DNA from: CAZCCV01 sp964497515
Lineage (GTDB): Bacteria; Armatimonadota; UBA5829; DTLH01
DNA length: 27,640 bases
Assembly (NCBI GenBank): GCA_964497515.1
Contig: CAZCCV010000031.1
Span: 1 to 27,640, forward strand
Reading direction: 5' to 3'
The notes under the pieces are model-generated. The model ran no database searches, had not been told where the DNA came from, and saw nothing but the letters and a program-made list of their open reading frames with translations. The first letter of the stretch is position 1, and the number at the start of each line of letters is the position of its first letter. Shown in pieces: positions 15,762 through 23,168 of this stretch. The translations under genes and the position numbers were made by a program.

Positions 15762-16442
15762 TTAAGTTTCCTTCTCTATCTCACACGCCACACAGGGGTC
15801 CATGTAGCACATTTTGTCATTGTAAGAGTCTTTGTCCAGACACGGCGGAGTCAGATTAGCGCATCCGCCACATATCGCCTTTTCGGGCTCGTTATAAGTG
15901 CATCTAAGCTGGCAGGCCGGACACACATACATACATCCGCCGCACAGCCTGCAGACATCGCTTTTGATGTCAAACGGAGTGCCGATGCTGCGCCTGTCTC
16001 CGCGTTGACGGAAGCCGATAGCTTTCGCCTGCATCTGCTCCTCACACATTCGGATACAGCGCCCGCACATAATACAGTCTTCGTATTCTTGCCTAAACCT
16101 TTGTTGACGTATCTGATACTCCGAAGCGAGATCCTGAATGGTTTTCGACTGCGGACACGACGCCAGAAGAAGCTCCAGAATCATCCTGCGAGCTCTCATG
16201 ACGCGCTCGGATGCAGTTCTCACAACCAATCCCTGCTCCACCGGATACGTGCACGAACTCACGAGCCGTGCTTTTGAACCCTGCCCAATCTCAACCACAC
16301 ACAGTCGACACGCCCCGTAAGGAGTCAACCCTTCCATGTGGCAGAGCGTCGGTATCGGAAAACCGTAGAACTGCGCAGCTTCCAGGATCGTAGCACCTTC
16401 CTCAACCGATACCTGCAATCCATTTATCGTTAAACTAACCAT
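15762..16442 (-). CDS. NuoG/HoxU-like iron-sulfur subunit, cysteine-rich
   Basis: Electron-transfer subunit, 226 aa with 21 cysteines. Residues 1-75 are a plant-type 2Fe-2S domain with Cys34, Cys45, Cys48 and Cys64 (PYGACRLCVVEI). A two-cluster 4Fe-4S ferredoxin domain follows: Cys123, 126, 129, 133 and Cys164, 167, 170, 174. The His-plus-three-Cys motif that usually lies between them in NuoG and HoxU is missing; only Cys96 (ASCPQSKTIQDLA) is left. After residue 174 another eight cysteines occur (177, 181, 191, 194, 201, 212, 217, 220). There is no catalytic domain of complex I or hydrogenase type. GAGGGA precedes ATG 16442. Third gene of the operon. Confidence 0.87.
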   Translation of the reverse strand: MVSLTINGLQVSVEEGATILEAAQFYGFPIPTLCHMEGLTPYGACRLCVVEIGQGSKARLVSSCTYPVEQGLVVRTASERVMRARRMILELLLASCPQSKTIQDLASEYQIRQQRFRQEYEDCIMCGRCIRMCEEQMQAKAIGFRQRGDRRSIGTPFDIKSDVCRLCGGCMYVCPACQLRCTYNEPEKAICGGCANLTPPCLDKDSYNDKMCYMDPCVACEIEKET

Positions 16443-16505
16443 CTCTGCTATCCCTCGCGATCTGCCAAGGACTCCGCCAAGCGAGAACGAAGCCCAAAGC
16501 CGAGA

Positions 16506-18224
16506 TCAGCTTGCGCCTCCCACTGGCGTTTGACTCGCTGGGTCTGCCTGTAGGGTGCACACATTTGCATCGCACTTCTTGTTGTGAATATGTCGTTCGT
16601 ATTCGTCCCTGAAATCTCTGATGGAACTGAGCACCGGAATCGGCGCAGTCTGACCTAGACCACACATCGTGGTATCCTTCACTACAACTGCCAGCTCTTC
16701 GAGCAGGTCCAGATGTTCCGGCCTCGCCGTCCCATTTGTAATGTCGTCGAGCAGTTCATACATCCTCTGCGTGCCCTTGCGACAGGTGTAACATTTGCCG
16801 CAGGACTCGTCTTTAAGAAACGCCATTACATGTTTCGTCAAATCGACAATACAAGAGGTTTCGTCCAGGATAATGACTCCACCAGACCCGAGAACCCATC
16901 CCGCTTTTGAAAGGGTATCGAAGTCGATAGGCAGGTCGAAGCGTTCCTCTGGAATACATCCACCAGACGGCCCTCCGGTCTGCATAGCCTTAATTCTGGA
17001 TTCCCCCACAGGTCCGCCGCCAATGTCGTAGACGACTTCCGATATTGACATTCCCATCGGAATCTCGACCAACCCACTATTCTTTACCTTACCCACCAAA
17101 CTGAGTATTTTAGTGCCAGTATTATTAGCAGTTCCTACGCTTGCGTAATTTGCTCCGCCATCGCGAATGATGATCGGTATGTTAGCCCAGGTTTCGACGT
17201 TGTTGATAACGGTAGGTCTGCCAAAAATACCTTTCTGCACCGGGTATGGTGGTCGCTGGCGCGGCTCTCCCATTCCACCTTCGATAGAACTGATGAGAGC
17301 TATCTCTTCACCACAGACGTATGCTCCAGCACCTTTTACAATCTGAACGTCGAACGAAAACTCTGTTCCCAGGATGTTGTCGCCCAACAGCCCCAATTCT
17401 CGAGCCTGCTGAAGTGCGATGTTCAGATGTTTGATTGCAACAGGATACTCTGCTCTGATGTATATGACGCCGCGGTCAGCTCCTGTAGCATACGCTCCAA
17501 TGAGCATCCCTTCGTATATGCTGTGCGGGTTGCCTTCGAGGATAGTCCTGTCCATATATGCGCCGGGATTCCCTTCGTCGGCATTGCAGACAAGGTATTT
17601 TCCATCTTCTCCCGGACGATCTGCCAGCATTGCCCACTTAAACGCTGTGGGGAACCCTGCTCCACCGCGACCTCTCAGTCCCGATGTCTTCACCTCTTCG
17701 ATAGCCTGCTCGGGCGTCATTTCGTGCAACGCCTTCGCAATCTGAGAGTATCCACCGATTCGGATGTAATCCTCTATACTTACAGGATCCATCCGCTCGT
17801 TATTTGCGAGAATGGTGCGGGTCTGCTTTGCGAAAAACGGTATATCATCCTGGCAAGGTATCGGTTTCCCTGTCTTTGGATCCTTGTAAAGGAGATCCTC
17901 GGCCACAGTTCCCTCGAGCACCGAGTCTATAATGCGCGGCATATCCTCCGCACGAAGCTGAGGGTAAAAGGTTCGATCGGGCTCCACGAGAACCGATGCT
18001 TCCATTTCGCAAAATCCGTGGCAACCTGTTACCCGCAGATGGATTCTGTCGGCAAGGCCATTTTCCGACAAGTATTGTTTTGTCGCTTCTATCAGGTCGT
18101 TAGCACCGCGAGCTTGCCCACAAGTTCCGGCTGGTATGATAATCGTCGGAACAGCAGGATCAGTAGCACTCATAAGACGATCTCTCAGCGCAAAGAAGTC
18201 TTTTATCGAATTAAGTCGTTCCAT
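16506..18224 (-). CDS. nuoF: NuoF/HydB-like NADH-binding flavoprotein subunit
   Basis: NADH:acceptor electron input subunit, 572 aa, soluble. Residues 25-110 are a thioredoxin-like 2Fe-2S domain with Cys35 (GTCGQARGA), Cys68 and Cys72 (TGCHGFCEMEA). Then come the FMN/NADH module with LRGRGGAGFPTAFKW and CNADEGNPGAYMDR, VKGAGAYVCGEEIALISSIEG, an SLBB domain (SLVGKVKNSGLVEIPMG) and the 4Fe-4S module SCGKCYTCRKGTQRM plus TTMCGLGQTAP. It ends with KKCDANVCTLQ and a 14-residue tail, so the two-cluster ferredoxin domain at the C-terminus of many bifurcating HydB subunits is absent. The gap from the nuoE-like gene is 14 bases. Electron bifurcation is possible but not shown by sequence. Confidence 0.92.
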   Translation of the reverse strand: MERLNSIKDFFALRDRLMSATDPAVPTIIIPAGTCGQARGANDLIEATKQYLSENGLADRIHLRVTGCHGFCEMEASVLVEPDRTFYPQLRAEDMPRIIDSVLEGTVAEDLLYKDPKTGKPIPCQDDIPFFAKQTRTILANNERMDPVSIEDYIRIGGYSQIAKALHEMTPEQAIEEVKTSGLRGRGGAGFPTAFKWAMLADRPGEDGKYLVCNADEGNPGAYMDRTILEGNPHSIYEGMLIGAYATGADRGVIYIRAEYPVAIKHLNIALQQARELGLLGDNILGTEFSFDVQIVKGAGAYVCGEEIALISSIEGGMGEPRQRPPYPVQKGIFGRPTVINNVETWANIPIIIRDGGANYASVGTANNTGTKILSLVGKVKNSGLVEIPMGMSISEVVYDIGGGPVGESRIKAMQTGGPSGGCIPEERFDLPIDFDTLSKAGWVLGSGGVIILDETSCIVDLTKHVMAFLKDESCGKCYTCRKGTQRMYELLDDITNGTARPEHLDLLEELAVVVKDTTMCGLGQTAPIPVLSSIRDFRDEYERHIHNKKCDANVCTLQADPASQTPVGGAS

Positions 18225-18238
18225 TTATACGATCCTTA

Positions 18239-18781
18239 TCAGTTGTCCGAAGTAGCGTCTCCCTTATCGAGTCCTTCTCTCACACGCTCGATAATCTGGC
18301 TAACTTTCGATTCGTCAACGTGTGAGAAGAAACGATTACCTGCCATAACCATCGGGCCAAGGGCACAAACACCAAGGCAGTTGACGGCTTCTAGAGTGAA
18401 TTCACCGTCTGGTGTCGTCTCGCCAGCACAGACTCCCAACTGTCGTTCGAACTCCTTGGCAACAGATGGCCCGCCGCGCAAGTGACAGGCAGTTCCACTG
18501 CAAACGGTAATAATATGTTTGCCTCTGGGCTTGAGACTAAACGAATGATAGAAAGTCGCGACGCCGTAGACATCGACGAGAGATCTGCCAGTTGTCTCAG
18601 CAACCAGTTTCAGTGCTTCGCTGGGAAGATAAGTGTAGAGCGCCTGAATATCATCGAGCACCGGAATAAGAGCGGCCTCTTCTTTGCCGTGCTGTTCGAT
18701 GATCTTCAGAACCTGTTCGCGATCGATCTCCCCTGAATGGCACGAACACTCTCGCGGTTCAGTTTCAAAACTCGGCGCCAT
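18239..18781 (-). CDS. nuoE: NuoE/HydC-like thioredoxin-fold 2Fe-2S subunit
   Basis: A 180-aa electron-transfer subunit paired with NuoF. The N-terminal helical part (17-75) contains the family stretch LIPVLDDIQALYTYLP and the block VDVYGVATFYHSF. The thioredoxin-like C-terminal domain carries one 2Fe-2S cluster at Cys94 and Cys99 (VCSGTACHLRGG) and Cys135 and Cys139 (NCLGVCALGPM). An extra Cys12/Cys14 pair lies in the N-terminal tail (ECSCHSGE). I chose ATG 18781, since AAGGAG lies seven bases upstream; an in-frame upstream start at 18823 has no such site. First gene of the four-gene operon. A TATAAT box at 18806-18801 (minus) with no clear -35 would give a very short leader. Confidence 0.92.
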   Translation of the reverse strand: MAPSFETEPRECSCHSGEIDREQVLKIIEQHGKEEAALIPVLDDIQALYTYLPSEALKLVAETTGRSLVDVYGVATFYHSFSLKPRGKHIITVCSGTACHLRGGPSVAKEFERQLGVCAGETTPDGEFTLEAVNCLGVCALGPMVMAGNRFFSHVDESKVSQIIERVREGLDKGDATSDN

Positions 18782-19179
18782 AACTGCACTCCTTGAATAC
18801 ATTATATAACGGAATTGGGACAAGTCGGCGGATCAGGAGCTCGCGTACAAACGCGCAATAGTTCGCAGGAAAAACGAACCACTGTTCAGCGCCCAGCGTC
18901 ATTGCAGAACGAGTTGGGGATTTCTGTCGCCCAAGATTACGGTATTGCGTTTCGTGCTTCATTGCACATACAACCGGACTTACAGCCACAGGCATTCTTC
19001 GCCTATTCTCTTGGTCGTCTGCTTGCCACGTCGAGAGCAGCCCCGTCCGCGGAACAAGCCTCGGTAATTAGATATTACCTGTTTTTGCCGGGAAATGTCA
19101 ACCACTATCTGGCTGCAAACACCAAGAACCCGCCAAACAATGCGCAATCGCTGCGATTCTGAGCAACGGGAGGCTAGCC
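18782..19179. other. Intergenic stretch without a convincing gene
   Basis: About 400 bp between the divergent nuoE-like and GH127 genes. A minus-strand TATAAT (18806-18801) may serve the nuoE operon. A plus-strand open frame at 18815-19162 starts with TTG, lacks a ribosome site and translates to a low-complexity, family-less chain, so I do not call it. I see no tRNA or riboswitch fold by eye. It may hold control sites for the divergent genes. Confidence 0.5.
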
Positions 19180-19208
19180 TTGTCAAGAAGGCATAATACA
19201 TATATACT
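19171..19208 (+). promoter_or_regulatory. Promoter of the GH127 gene, with overlapping palindrome
   Basis: TTGTCA (19180-19185), 17-base spacer, TATACT (19203-19208); each hexamer is five of six. A perfect 10-bp palindrome, AGGCTAGCCT (19171-19180), abuts the -35 and could be an operator half or whole site, although palindromes this short occur by chance. The leader is about 80 nt and contains a small GGGA/TCCC hairpin before AAGGAG. Confidence 0.6.
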
Positions 19209-19296
19209 CTTTTCAGCAGAGGGCTCAGTTCCTCTGCATAATTGTGTAAAAGGTATTGGGAACAGAATCCCACACGGCTTTTAAGGAGAAACCATC

Positions 19297-21186
19297 GTGG
19301 CATCCAAGGTAAAGCGTCAGTTGACGCCAGTCCAGTTTACGGACGTTAAAATTGACGACATATTTTGGTCTCCGCGGATTCGTGTAAACCGCGAGCAGAC
19401 ACTCCCGCATGAGTACAACGAGTGCAAAAAGACAGGCAGGATTGACGGGTTTGATCCTGAATGGACACCCAAAAGCGACAGCGAATACAGGCACATGTTC
19501 AACGACTCCGACGTGGCCAAGTGGATCGAAGCTGCCAGCTACAGCCTTGCAACCCACCCAGACCCGAAGCTGGACGCGCTTCTTGATGGAGTCATCGATC
19601 TTATCGGCAAGGCACTGCAGCCAGACGGTTATCTCAACACATTCTTCAGCTTCGTAGAGCCGGAGAAACGCTGGGCCAACCTGCGGGACTGCCACGAGCT
19701 TTACTGTGCAGGACACCTTATCGAAGCCGCAGTTGCACACTATCAGGCCACAGGCAAGAAGACGCTTCTTGATATCCTCTGTCGCTATGCAGACTACATC
19801 GACTCTGCCTTCGGCCCCGAAGAAGGCAAGATGCAGGGCTACTGCGGCCATCAAGAGCTCGAGCTTGCACTAGTACGACTGTATCACGTAACTGGAAACG
19901 AGAAATACCTTGCGCTTAGCAAGTTCTTTATAGATGAGAGAGGTAAGAAGCCTTACTACTTCGACAAAGAAGCCATTGCACGTGGTGACGACCCGAAGGA
20001 TTTCTGGGCGAAGACGTACGAGTACTGCCAGAGCCACGTTCCGGTTCGTGAACAGCACGAAGTCACCGGCCACGCGGTTCGTGCGCTCTATATGTACAGC
20101 GCGATGGCAGATCTTGCGGGCGAATATGGCGATGAGACTCTCCTTGATACGTGCGAGAAACTCTGGGACAGCGTATGTCTGAAGAGAATGTACATCACTG
20201 GCGGCGTTGGCCCTGATGCCAAAAACGAGGGCTTTACCTTCGACTACGATCTACCTAACGAAACGGCTTACGCTGAAACCTGCGCAGCTATCGCTCTCAT
20301 ATTCTGGAACCACAGAATGCTTCAGCTTGACTGCGACGGACGCTTTGCCGACGTTATGGAACGAGCACTGTATAACGGCGCACTAAGTGGTGTATCGCTC
20401 GATGGCAAAAGGTTCTTCTACGATAACCCTCTCGCGAGCATTGGGAACAAAGAGCGCTCGGAATGGTTTGGCTGCGCGTGCTGCCCGCCAAACATCGCGA
20501 GGCTGCTGGCATCGCTCGGACAGTATATGTACTCCACTACCGAAACTGATGCAATTGTTCACCTGTACATACAGGGAGAGAGTTCTCTTAAGGTGGGTGA
20601 GACTGGTGTCACACTGAAGCAGACCACCGAGTATCCTTGGGATGGCAAGGTCAGCATAGCGGTTCAAACCGACAAAGCTGCAACCTTCGGGCTGAGACTC
20701 CGCATTCCCAGTTGGTGCAAAGGTGCCACCATAAGGATAAACGGGGAAGCGTTCACCGGAAAGCCCGAGAAGGGTTATGTTCGGATAGAGCGCGAATGGA
20801 AGTCTGGGGACGTGGTGGAGCTCAACCTGCCGATGCCAATCGAGCGAGTGAAGGCCAACCCCAAGGTCAGACAGGATGTCGGTCGCACAGCGCTCCAGCG
20901 TGGGCCAATAGTCTACTGCCTGGAAGAGCCAGACAACGGCTCACCTATCCACCAGATCGTGCTTCCGAAGGATGCCAGGCTCACAGTGGAGCGGAAACCG
21001 GATATGCTGGACGGCATTGCTGTCATAACCGGTGAAGCACTCTGTATGGATAGTTCCGCCTGGGACGGCGAGATCTATCGTGCAGACGATTCGGCTGTGA
21101 AGCAGACAAAGATAACTGCTATTCCCTACTACTCGTGGGCGAATCGCGGGAAAGGGAATATGACAGTCTGGATTCCTGAGGTGTAG
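19297..21186 (+). CDS. GH127 beta-L-arabinofuranosidase family glycoside hydrolase
   Basis: A 629-aa glycosidase of family GH127 (DUF1680), which removes beta-L-arabinofuranose from plant cell-wall glycans or glycoproteins; some relatives have other specificities. The catalytic (alpha/alpha)6 barrel comes first, then beta domains. Residues expected from the Bifidobacterium enzyme are all present with the same E-x15-E-T-C spacing: Glu311 (acid/base), Glu327 and Cys329 in AYAETCA, and the Cys395-Cys396 pair in CACCPPN that supplies the zinc-held nucleophile. There is no signal peptide, so it acts in the cytoplasm on imported short sugars. AAGGAGA is seven bases before GTG 19297. It has its own promoter and a strong terminator. 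No transporter lies nearby. Confidence 0.92.
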   Translation: MASKVKRQLTPVQFTDVKIDDIFWSPRIRVNREQTLPHEYNECKKTGRIDGFDPEWTPKSDSEYRHMFNDSDVAKWIEAASYSLATHPDPKLDALLDGVIDLIGKALQPDGYLNTFFSFVEPEKRWANLRDCHELYCAGHLIEAAVAHYQATGKKTLLDILCRYADYIDSAFGPEEGKMQGYCGHQELELALVRLYHVTGNEKYLALSKFFIDERGKKPYYFDKEAIARGDDPKDFWAKTYEYCQSHVPVREQHEVTGHAVRALYMYSAMADLAGEYGDETLLDTCEKLWDSVCLKRMYITGGVGPDAKNEGFTFDYDLPNETAYAETCAAIALIFWNHRMLQLDCDGRFADVMERALYNGALSGVSLDGKRFFYDNPLASIGNKERSEWFGCACCPPNIARLLASLGQYMYSTTETDAIVHLYIQGESSLKVGETGVTLKQTTEYPWDGKVSIAVQTDKAATFGLRLRIPSWCKGATIRINGEAFTGKPEKGYVRIEREWKSGDVVELNLPMPIERVKANPKVRQDVGRTALQRGPIVYCLEEPDNGSPIHQIVLPKDARLTVERKPDMLDGIAVITGEALCMDSSAWDGEIYRADDSAVKQTKITAIPYYSWANRGKGNMTVWIPEV

Positions 21187-21213
21187 AAACCGGCTAGAAG
21201 TTGATATAAGAGA

Positions 21214-21255
21214 GGGGAAGACACAGACTGAAGCCGTCTTCCCCATAATTTTTGC
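21214..21255 (+). terminator. Rho-independent terminator of the GH127 gene
   Basis: A perfect nine-pair stem, GGGGAAGAC (21214-21222) with GTCTTCCCC (21236-21244), has a 13-nt loop and is followed by ATAATTTTTG. It lies 28 bases after the GH127 stop, so the aldo/keto reductase downstream is expressed by read-through or from its own unrecognised promoter. Confidence 0.85.
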
Positions 21256-21286
21256 AGACTGTGCTGTTACTGTAAAGGAGCTTTGT

Positions 21287-22264
21287 ATGATTTACCGCCA
21301 GCTTGGGCAATCGGATATAGAAGTTTCCGCCGTTGGGCTCGGAACGTGGGCTATCGGTGGAACCTGGTGGGGAAGTGCACAGGAGTCCGACTCCATCGCG
21401 GCAATTCAGGCGGGGCTCGACGCTGGAATCAATCTCATTGATACAGCGCCTTCTTACGGCTATGGGCTTGCAGAAGAAGCTGTTGGTCGGGCGATCAGAG
21501 GCCGCAACCGGGAGAGCGTTATAATAGCAACGAAGGTTGGACTCACCTGGAACACCGACGACGGCACATTTTTCTTTGAATCCGATGGAATCAGAGTCAA
21601 CCGCAATCTGCGGCCTGCCAGCATTCGAAAAGAGGTTGAAGCAAGTCTGCGGCGAATAAACGTGGATCATATAGATATCTACCAGACGCATTGGCAGGAT
21701 CCCTCAACGCCAATATACGATACAATGGCCGAGCTGCTAAAGCTGAAAGAAGAAGGTAAGATTCGCGCAATTGGCGTAAGTAACGCCACCCCGGCGGATA
21801 TGTTACAGTATCTGGAGCTTGGGCGGATAGAGTCTAATCAACCGCTGTACAATATGCTCGACCGCAGCATAGAAGAGGATGATATACCATTCTGTGAAGA
21901 TCACAGTATTGCGGTGCTTTCGTATTCGTCGATCGCACTTGGGCTGCTCACCGGCAAAGTGGCAGCGGACAGGCAGTATCCTCCGACAGATCCCCGATCT
22001 GTCAACCCACGTTTCAGCTACGAACCGATTGCCGAAATCAACTCAATGCTCGACAAATTCGCTCCGTTTCGTGAGAAATATGGCCTGACGCAGACTCAGC
22101 TTACGATATCCTGGACACTCAGCCAGCCGGGAATGACATCGGCACTGGTTGGTGTAAGGAATATAGCGCAGGCTGAAGAAAACTCCGCTGCCGGCGGTGC
22201 ACTTATCTCAGACGACGACCTGAAGACAATGAACACGATTATCGACGAGTTTGCGTCTGTATAA
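21287..22264 (+). CDS. Aldo/keto reductase
   Basis: NADPH-dependent (alpha/beta)8-barrel oxidoreductase, 325 aa, cytoplasmic, of the bacterial sugar/aldehyde-reductase type. The catalytic tetrad is visible: Asp and Tyr in LIDTAPSYGYGLAEE, Lys in VIIATKVGLTW and His in DIYQTHWQDPSTP. The cofactor-binding end is represented by YSSIALGLLTGK and ISWTLSQPGMTSALVGVRN. AAAGGAG is eight bases before ATG 21287. It follows the GH127 gene beyond a terminator and may act on the released sugar, for example reducing arabinose or oxidising a sugar; this is inferred from position only. It is convergent with sucD, with a gap of 14 bases. Confidence 0.92.
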   Translation: MIYRQLGQSDIEVSAVGLGTWAIGGTWWGSAQESDSIAAIQAGLDAGINLIDTAPSYGYGLAEEAVGRAIRGRNRESVIIATKVGLTWNTDDGTFFFESDGIRVNRNLRPASIRKEVEASLRRINVDHIDIYQTHWQDPSTPIYDTMAELLKLKEEGKIRAIGVSNATPADMLQYLELGRIESNQPLYNMLDRSIEEDDIPFCEDHSIAVLSYSSIALGLLTGKVAADRQYPPTDPRSVNPRFSYEPIAEINSMLDKFAPFREKYGLTQTQLTISWTLSQPGMTSALVGVRNIAQAEENSAAGGALISDDDLKTMNTIIDEFASV

Positions 22265-22278
22265 GGCCATACGTCGAT

Positions 22279-23154
22279 CTATCCGCGTTTCAGCGCCTCT
22301 GCAACCAGCGCCGGAATGTCCTTTGTAGTGTCGGCAACGGGAACACCGGCAGCGGTTAGAGCCTCGAGCTTGGCCTCTGCCGTTCCCGAACGGCCGGAGA
22401 TGATAGCTCCTGCATGCCCCATCCGCTTCCCTGGAGGTGCACTCCTCCCAGAGATGAACCCTACAACCGGCTTTGACATGGTCTTGATGTAATCAGCAGC
22501 TATCTCCTCGTCGCTGCCGCCGATTTCGCCTACGAGCACAACTGCTTCAGTCTCTGTATCCGCCTCAAAGAGTGGCAGCGCGTCGATAAACCGCATTCCA
22601 AGCACCGGATCACCACCGATGCCAATACACGTTGTCTGCCCCAAACCGGCGCGACTCAGCTCATCGACAATCTCGTACGTAAGCGTTCCGCTTCGCGATA
22701 TAACCCCCACGTTCCCCTGTTTGAAGATATTTCCTGGCATAATACCCATTTTGCACTTGCCTGCAGAGGTAATACCTGGGCAGTTGGGACCAATCAGCGT
22801 AGTTCCTTTTGACCTTCGGACTGCTTCGACGGCTTTTATCATATCCTGAGTAGGTATGCCATCGGTAATCGCTACTATTACATCGAGTCCTGCTTCGATC
22901 TCTTCGAATATGGCGTCCATAGCAGTGCGAGCAGGAACGAAGATACAGGCAGCGTTTGCACCGGTCTCTTTTACAGCCTCTCGGACTGTATCGAAGACGG
23001 GCACATCGAGAACAGTCATCCCACCTTTGCCAGGAGTCACACCTGCCACTATGTTTGTGCCGTAGTCTATCATCTGTCGTGAGTGGAACTGCCCTTCGCG
23101 CCCTGTCAGCCCCTGTACCAACACTCTTGTATTCTGATCAATGAGTATGCTCAA
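22279..23154 (-). CDS. sucD: Succinyl-CoA synthetase alpha subunit
   Basis: Catalytic alpha chain of the ligase that interconverts succinyl-CoA plus NDP plus phosphate with succinate, CoA and NTP. 291 aa, usual length. Seen: the CoA-binding Rossmann start TRVLVQGLTGREGQFHS, the IGPNCPGITSAG block, and the phosphohistidine loop with His247 in GKRMGHAGAIISG. The start codon is TTG 23154, with AGGAG seven bases upstream. Last gene of korDABC-sucCD; its stop faces the aldo/keto reductase stop across 14 bases and I see no hairpin terminator between them. Confidence 0.97.
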   Translation of the reverse strand: MSILIDQNTRVLVQGLTGREGQFHSRQMIDYGTNIVAGVTPGKGGMTVLDVPVFDTVREAVKETGANAACIFVPARTAMDAIFEEIEAGLDVIVAITDGIPTQDMIKAVEAVRRSKGTTLIGPNCPGITSAGKCKMGIMPGNIFKQGNVGVISRSGTLTYEIVDELSRAGLGQTTCIGIGGDPVLGMRFIDALPLFEADTETEAVVLVGEIGGSDEEIAADYIKTMSKPVVGFISGRSAPPGKRMGHAGAIISGRSGTAEAKLEALTAAGVPVADTTKDIPALVAEALKRG

Positions 23155-23168
23155 TCTACTGCTCCTGG

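Noticed and set aside
17427..18485. 352-codon open frame on the plus strand
   Set aside because: It is antisense to the nuoF-like and nuoE-like genes and its translation is Cys/Ser/Arg-rich without any motif.
14157..18781. Bifurcating [FeFe]- or [NiFe]-hydrogenase operon
   Set aside because: No H-cluster domain or NiFe large subunit is encoded; the NuoG-like subunit ends after its Fe-S domains and the last gene is an FMN barrel.
18815..19162. 115-codon open frame in the intergenic region before GH127
   Set aside because: TTG start without a ribosome site, no recognisable domain, and it fills a region where divergent promoters are expected.
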